Under the pieces are notes generated by a model. It worked only from the letters and a program-made list of their open reading frames with translations, ran no database searches and was not told where the DNA came from. From assembly GCA_025769875.1 (NCBI GenBank), contig JAGFNK010000727.1, positions 1 to 23,902 on the forward strand: DNA of 23,902 bases, in the 5' to 3' direction. Each line of letters opens with the position of its first letter. Positions within the stretch are counted from its first letter, which is position 1. This DNA is from Russula earlei (taxonomy: Eukaryota > Basidiomycota > Agaricomycetes > Russulales > Russulaceae). Below, piece after piece: positions 19,481 to 23,902 of the stretch. The position numbers and the translations under genes were made by a program.

Positions 19481-21313
19481 TCAGGGCCCAGAGACAGTCT
19501 CATGCACAACCGTCATGTAGATCATGTCGTTCTTCCTTGACCCTTTGCGCGTTGACGGGCGGTGCTGAACCAATCCACGAGCTCCTTGTGAAGCGGGGAC
19601 AGTGGTAACGCCGGGGCCATTGACATCGAAAGGTGCGTCCCGTAGATGAGTAGGGATTGCACCAAGTGCATCAACTATCGTACTTCCAATTGACGAACGT
19701 GTAGAAAGAGGCGACGAAGGGCGGAGATCTGTGAAAACAGTTGTATCTCGGGGTGAGACAGAAGAAGGTAGACCCAGCGGCGGTTTCGGCCACGTATCCG
19801 GGGAAAAAATGGGGCTATTAGGTGACCCAGGGATAATCGGGTCTACGTCCATCGCCCTCTGTGGAAAGGTAGGTGTTCCTCCCCGGGATTGATTGGGTAT
19901 GAATGCAAACGTTGAATGATTCGGAAGCCGGGTAGCGGGTGGGGGTGATGGTAGACAGAGTTGCTGAGCGGTACTAGATGCAAGGTACGTATGCGTAGCC
20001 TGAGCGAACACGGCTTCTTCCTCTGGTGGGGGGGGGACTAGGAGAGGAAGCACGAGTAGAATCCGTCTTCTTAAAAAAAGAAAAGCGGTTAGAGCGGAAC
20101 GACCCAACTGGCGAACGCAGATCAAGGTCGTGGTCCCAGCCAGATCTGAGCAAGTGAACAGGGGGCGGTCACTCGTTTGGAAGAGGACTTCATGCTGTGT
20201 AAAACCGTGAGATCGGATGTTAGTTGGGACCTTCCAACACGTACTGAATAGGCAATAAATCCTTTTTGAGCCTCTGAGAGAGCCAAGTAAACGTCGTACG
20301 ATATCCTCTTTGGATCTCCCCGCTGAGAACAGATAGTACGAAGAGAATAAGGGACCAAATGGGTATAAACCACCATATGAGCTTGCTCTGCATTCCCGTC
20401 GGCGAGTGCAAGGGCACGACCTCAACTTGCGAAATTTGCGAGCGAGTTTGCGATATGCTTATCCACGGTGACAAGCCTGATGACGTGATCGAGGACAACG
20501 CATAGACGTAGACGACAGCCAAGTACAGCATCCCACTGATTGCGAAGATAATACGTCGGATAAAGAGAGAAGACGTCATCTCAGGTGTGCATGGGAAGTG
20601 ATCCCTCGAGTTGTAGTGGCTCTTGCCAACATTAATCGTTGCGGAAACTGTCATGGCCCCTTGTTAGAAGGAGAGTCATTATAACCATGCGTTGACTCAC
20701 TGCAAAATAAAATACCAATCATGGAGATACAGAGGGGCGGCACCCACACAATAATCAATGCAGGAAGGGAGTCATGGACTGCTGCCTGGCAGCCAAAATC
20801 CTCAAGTACCACAAATCGATGATCCTGTACAATTGTATCTGCGTTGGTATGAGCCCCATGACGACTGCAGCCAGACATTAGGTGACTCACGCAAGCTCAT
20901 GTACAGGATCGGTGCTAGAAAGCACATAGCAACCTCGAAAGCGGTTTCGTAAGTTCTAGTTTGTCTCTGCTCGTAGTCACGAAAGGATGTCATCGCCTCA
21001 AGCCGCCGAGAAATACACAGCAAACTACCGGGAAGTGCGACCATAGCCCCAAGGAGCACGACGGAAGCTGTCGGAGAGGTCAATCTACTGTCAATTCCTT
21101 GGATAATTTCTTACAAATGTCACACCACGTTGCTGCATGTTCTGCTTGATTTCCGAACCAGAAGACGGAGTTGGTGGCATGGATGAGATTAGAAACAAAC
21201 AACCAAGCGATGATAGATGCAGATGGAATGTTGTCATAGTGGACTTGTGCTGGGAGAATCAGAACGAGGAGAGAGAGCGAGAGAAAGGAAAAAACTGGGA
21301 GTTCGGCACCCAT
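19481..21313 (-). CDS. STE3-like pheromone receptor R3 (divergent, long tail)
   Basis: Third STE3-family receptor, clearly more distant. Exons read as 21313-21115, 21067-20891, 20838-20701, 20647-20245, 20194-20173 and about 20069-19481, roughly 500 residues. There is no intron where R1/R2 have their first (HLE/AWN); the next introns fall at homologous positions: after CDI, before TIVQDHRF, after the ILFC helix and after LPIQ. The exon matching R1/R2 exon 4 is 138 nt in all three. Motifs: VFSFLSL, NSVFWF, LLCISRRLE, DHRFVVLEDFGC, GLSPWIS and GEIQRGYRT. The C-terminal part (from about 20069) is Pro/Ser/Thr-rich (MDVDPIIPG, GLPSSVSPRD) and ends HETVSGP. To join it, I used a CTAAC branch point and TTTTTTTAAG acceptor at 20070; the frame then needs one base less in a nine-C run at about 20028-20036, or another small intron. 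So the core receptor is sure and the tail join is not. Confidence 0.85.
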
Positions 21314-21872
21314 GATACAGGAGATGCTCTAATGATGCCAGCACTAAAAGCAAGGCGCAAAGGGCAGCTGTGTGAACTCTCCTGACACAAAAATTATGCA
21401 GGGATCCAAGGAGACTTACCAGAGAATAACGCCAAGTTCCCCGTGTTAAGAGAGCGCGAATGGTTGTTTGTCCACCAGCGACGGACCGAAGCAACAAGCG
21501 TCTTGCCCGATGGAAAACAAGGCGCATGAGGGGCGTATGTTGAATGTCGTCACCGAGACACAGGTGGACAAAGGCCTCGCTTAGCCTAGCTGGGCATCAT
21601 GGAGTAGGGCGACACTGGCCGACCAGCACAAAGAAGTGTCCCAAGATGGTATCTTGAATGCATCAAGATCAAGTTTGCGGGGGTGATATCAGCTGTCCTC
21701 GTAGCTTTTAGCTGGTTCAAGTTCCTGCAGTCATTTACCGGAACGAACGTTCCACGGGACGGATGAGAGTGGCAGACCGTCGATTAGGAGGACACATGGT
21801 GGCCACGCGACAATTGGCTTTTGCCCGTCATCGCTGTGTCACTGCCTAAGCCACGATACTCACACACCTTCC
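21314..21872. other. R3 upstream region with a weak CaaX (CVTA) candidate
   Basis: The space between the R3 start and the plus-strand gene to its right. On the plus strand, Met 21763 opens a 28-codon frame ending Cys-Val-Thr-Ala-stop at 21835-21849. Splicing a GTATCT donor at 21649 to an acceptor ending at 21711 (CTTTTAG) would give Met plus 45 residues, closer to the usual size of mushroom pheromone precursors. The residues before the Cys are basic (FARHR), which is not typical. On the minus strand nothing is supported. It is listed as a candidate region, not as a gene. Confidence 0.2.
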
Positions 21873-23476
21873 ATGACTACGGCGCTTTCTGCAAGTCGGA
21901 ATAAGTTTCTCAATATCAGCAATCACAACGATACCAATCCCGCCCGCGCCGGCATCACACCCTCGGACAGCCCCAAAACTATCGTCACGATTTTCATTCA
22001 GATGCTTGGACCACATACAGCCCTCTTCTGGAGAGGATGACCCCAGCGACATGAGCGCTGATGAGAGCGACGAACAGGACCCTGCTGGAAACACAACAGT
22101 GCCACCCCTGAGAGGGACGAATGACCGACGAAGTCGACACCCCGATGTGGGAAGTGAGTTTAACAAAGGTCCACCTCGCCCTCTTCTTGGGCGGACTCGG
22201 ACCTTTCTATTATTATTGCGGTAATCGTCCCACTCGCGAATTGGCTTACTGGGACCGATCAAATCAAGAACCTCTTCCTCGTCTTGTTTTTGATCGTTTA
22301 CCTGCATCAACTTGTGCAGGGTATGTTGTAATGATCTTGTTTTGTTTTGGCCAGGTCACTGATGTCCTCTAAGTTCCATGGGAACTTTACCATGCTGCCC
22401 GGCAACGGAGATCTCATCCTTCTCTTTCCTCACTGAACCCACCAGGATGCGAGGATGAAGCTGCAATCAAAGTCCAAAAGAGACTGGCAACAGCTGAGCT
22501 TCAGAGGCACGAACTTGCGTATCTTTTTCATCTCCATGATTACAACCTTTTGCTGGTGCCGCTCTCCTCTCCTTCGCTCAGTTCTGGGTATAGTGAATGG
22601 GATCCACTCGATCTCGTGGTTCAGTACCACACTTTTCGTTCTCGCAGCTGGGTGGTACGGCCATGGGGACACCTAATCTCTCGTTTGCGAGAACGTTACC
22701 ACCCACCTACACGATGCCGTCCACTATCCTTCCCCTGACGCCCAGCTCATTGTCGCCTCTCGTCTTCAAGCGATGGCCGATCGCATGAATAGTCTAGAGC
22801 AGGAGCTCGAGGCGATCAAGCGCGTCATGACAACGCAAGTTTTTGTGGAAGAAATGCACGGCGATATTAGCAGCGCTTTGCAAGATACCGAACGCGCCGT
22901 ACGGAAGCAGGAGCGCAAGAATGAGACCATCCGCATCTCATTTGATACACGCCTCGCTACCTTGGAGAAGGCCGTCTCTCGAGCAGAACGCGCACGGGTA
23001 GAAAGAGTTCGCGGAATAGCTCCTGGCAACAGTGCGATGTCAAGCGCTACGGATGACCGCGCATACAGTCGTCATGAGTCTGCCCATGGGTCGATTTTCT
23101 GCTTTCTGCGTACGATTGCTAATGGCTTTACTTTCAACTATTTCGACCTTTCGTCGCCTCCTGCAAGTCCAAGCGTCCCACAAATACCAACGGGAGGCCG
23201 TCCACCATTGCACCATACAAAACCCCTAGCCGGCTGGAGACTATAGAGGAAGACGAGACGGAGCCACTTACTGCCGTTCGACTTGATAAGAATTTCGGAT
23301 ATCCGGATAATGCAATACCACATATGTCTCGTCAAAATGATTCTGACACTGCAAACGGTCGTCTCCGCCAGCCACGTAGACTCGCGGTCGCTGTTGCCAC
23401 CTCGTTGGCTTGCCTTATCGACTTGCTGTCGGCATCCTCGTTGCCCTCTCCCCCCCCTAGGCATTTGTTCAACTAA
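21873..23476 (+). pseudogene. Frameshifted basidiomycete membrane/coiled-coil protein gene
   Basis: Plus-strand coding-like text can be followed from MTTALSASR (21873) to a C-terminus ending PPPRHLFN at 23476, but only by changing frame. Ordered pieces: an acidic segment (SADESDEQD); a hydrophobic helix IVPLANWLTG...LFLVLFLIVYLHQLVQ (to 22320); a clean 53 nt intron 22321-22373 (GTATGT, CTGAT branch, TCTAAG); VPWELYHAARQRR...AELQRHELAYLF; SISWFSTTLFVLAAG; VRPWGHLISRLRE; HLHDAVHYPSPDAQL; a coiled coil from about 22773 (MNSLEQELEAIKRVM, VEEMHGDISSAL); and RLETIEEDETEPL. Frame changes fall near 22215, 22520, 22652 and 22690, with one more between 23000 and 23200. The WFST-LFVLA-G and RPW-HL wording resembles an uncharacterised protein family of agaricomycetes, from memory. 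Two neighbouring receptors are intact, so local sequence error is the less likely cause. No function is proposed. Confidence 0.55.
22321..22373 (+). other. Canonical 53 nt intron in the frameshifted gene
   Basis: GTATGT donor, CTGAT branch-like site 11 nt before the TCTAAG acceptor. Splicing joins HQLVQ to VPWELYHAARQ in frame, which supports the plus strand as the coding strand of this locus. Confidence 0.65.
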
Positions 23477-23902
23477 TTTGGTCACTTGGTCTCCCCCACT
23501 TTACTGTACCGCCTAATCGCATTCTATTGTAGTCTGTCTGTATGATTCAGTGTTGTTAGTTTCCATGTGCTGGTACGTCACCCTCACCATGTGCCGTAGA
23601 TCACTTGACATACTCGCCAGATAGTGCGTCGAACTAGTTCTCTCTCGATTCAAGTCGCCTTGTTTCTTTACCGTCTTCCTGCTTCGTTCTTGGACATGAC
23701 ATCCCATAAATAACTGAAGTCGATCAGGGCTGTCGAATCGAAGCATGGAGAACGATGAGGCGCCCATATGTCATTGATGTTAGTGTCGTCAGGGTGCCAA
23801 TGTGTGTGTGAATGGACTCAAGTCTCTTGCTGCCACTGTCGTCAGCATCCATAACGGTCGTGACAAGAAGTAGGATATGCTTGTTGGGAAAAGACCGTTA
23901 GA
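23477..23902. other. Right edge; no gene recognised
   Basis: Downstream of the frameshifted gene. A minus-strand open frame at 23767-23513 (84 codons) has no recognisable domain or splice structure and is not called. Nothing else was seen. Confidence 0.5.

Noticed and set aside
21137..21385. 82-codon plus-strand frame ending Cys-Glu-Leu-Ser (CaaX-like)
   Set aside because: It runs antisense through the first exon of R3, has an acidic first CaaX position, and has no pheromone-like sequence before the Cys.
23513..23767. 84-codon minus-strand frame at the right edge
   Set aside because: No domain, no splice context and ordinary length for a chance frame.

Overview
The window reads as nuclear DNA of a filamentous basidiomycete, most likely an agaricomycete. 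The evidence is intron-rich genes with short (about 45-60 nt) GT...AG introns, three STE3-type (fungal pheromone receptor) genes in a row, and transposons of a kind typical of mushroom genomes. It has two very different halves.

Left half (1-13.4 kb): transposon-derived, with no intact cellular gene. Element E1 (39-4745) is a foldback-like palindrome. Its two ~1.74 kb inverted arms each carry four tandem ~154 bp subrepeats and enclose a ~390 bp loop holding a broken piece of a Nudix hydrolase gene. Its right arm was later hit by a solo LTR (2877-3704). Two further solo LTRs of the same family follow (5013-5974 and 6177-7139). Element E2 (8095-13167) has ~1.8 kb terminal inverted repeats around a decayed, spliced Tc1/mariner-like transposase on the minus strand; its final catalytic Glu appears to be Lys. 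A short dispersed repeat occurs at 4906 and, inverted, at 13347.

Right half (14.2-23.5 kb): a pheromone-receptor cluster. Three STE3-like seven-transmembrane receptor genes lie head-to-tail on the minus strand: R1 (14228-15725), R2 (16637-18220) and R3 (19481-21313). R1 and R2 are close tandem paralogues with the same six-exon structure and can be spliced by eye into intact frames of about 410 and 440 residues. R3 is older and more divergent: it lacks the first intron, keeps the others and has a longer C-terminal tail with an unresolved join at a nine-C run. Upstream of R3, on the plus strand, is a conserved-looking basidiomycete membrane/coiled-coil protein gene (about 21.87-23.48 kb) whose frame switches repeatedly, so it looks like a pseudogene.

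Receptors of this kind bind farnesylated peptide pheromones and signal through a G protein to the mating MAP-kinase pathway. The layout therefore suggests a B (P/R) mating-type locus or a flanking cluster of non-mating STE3-like genes. A hand scan of both strands of the intergenic spaces for small CaaX-terminated pheromone precursors found no convincing gene; the best weak candidate ends in CVTA at 21835-21849. All splice sites and similarities were worked out by eye, without database searches.
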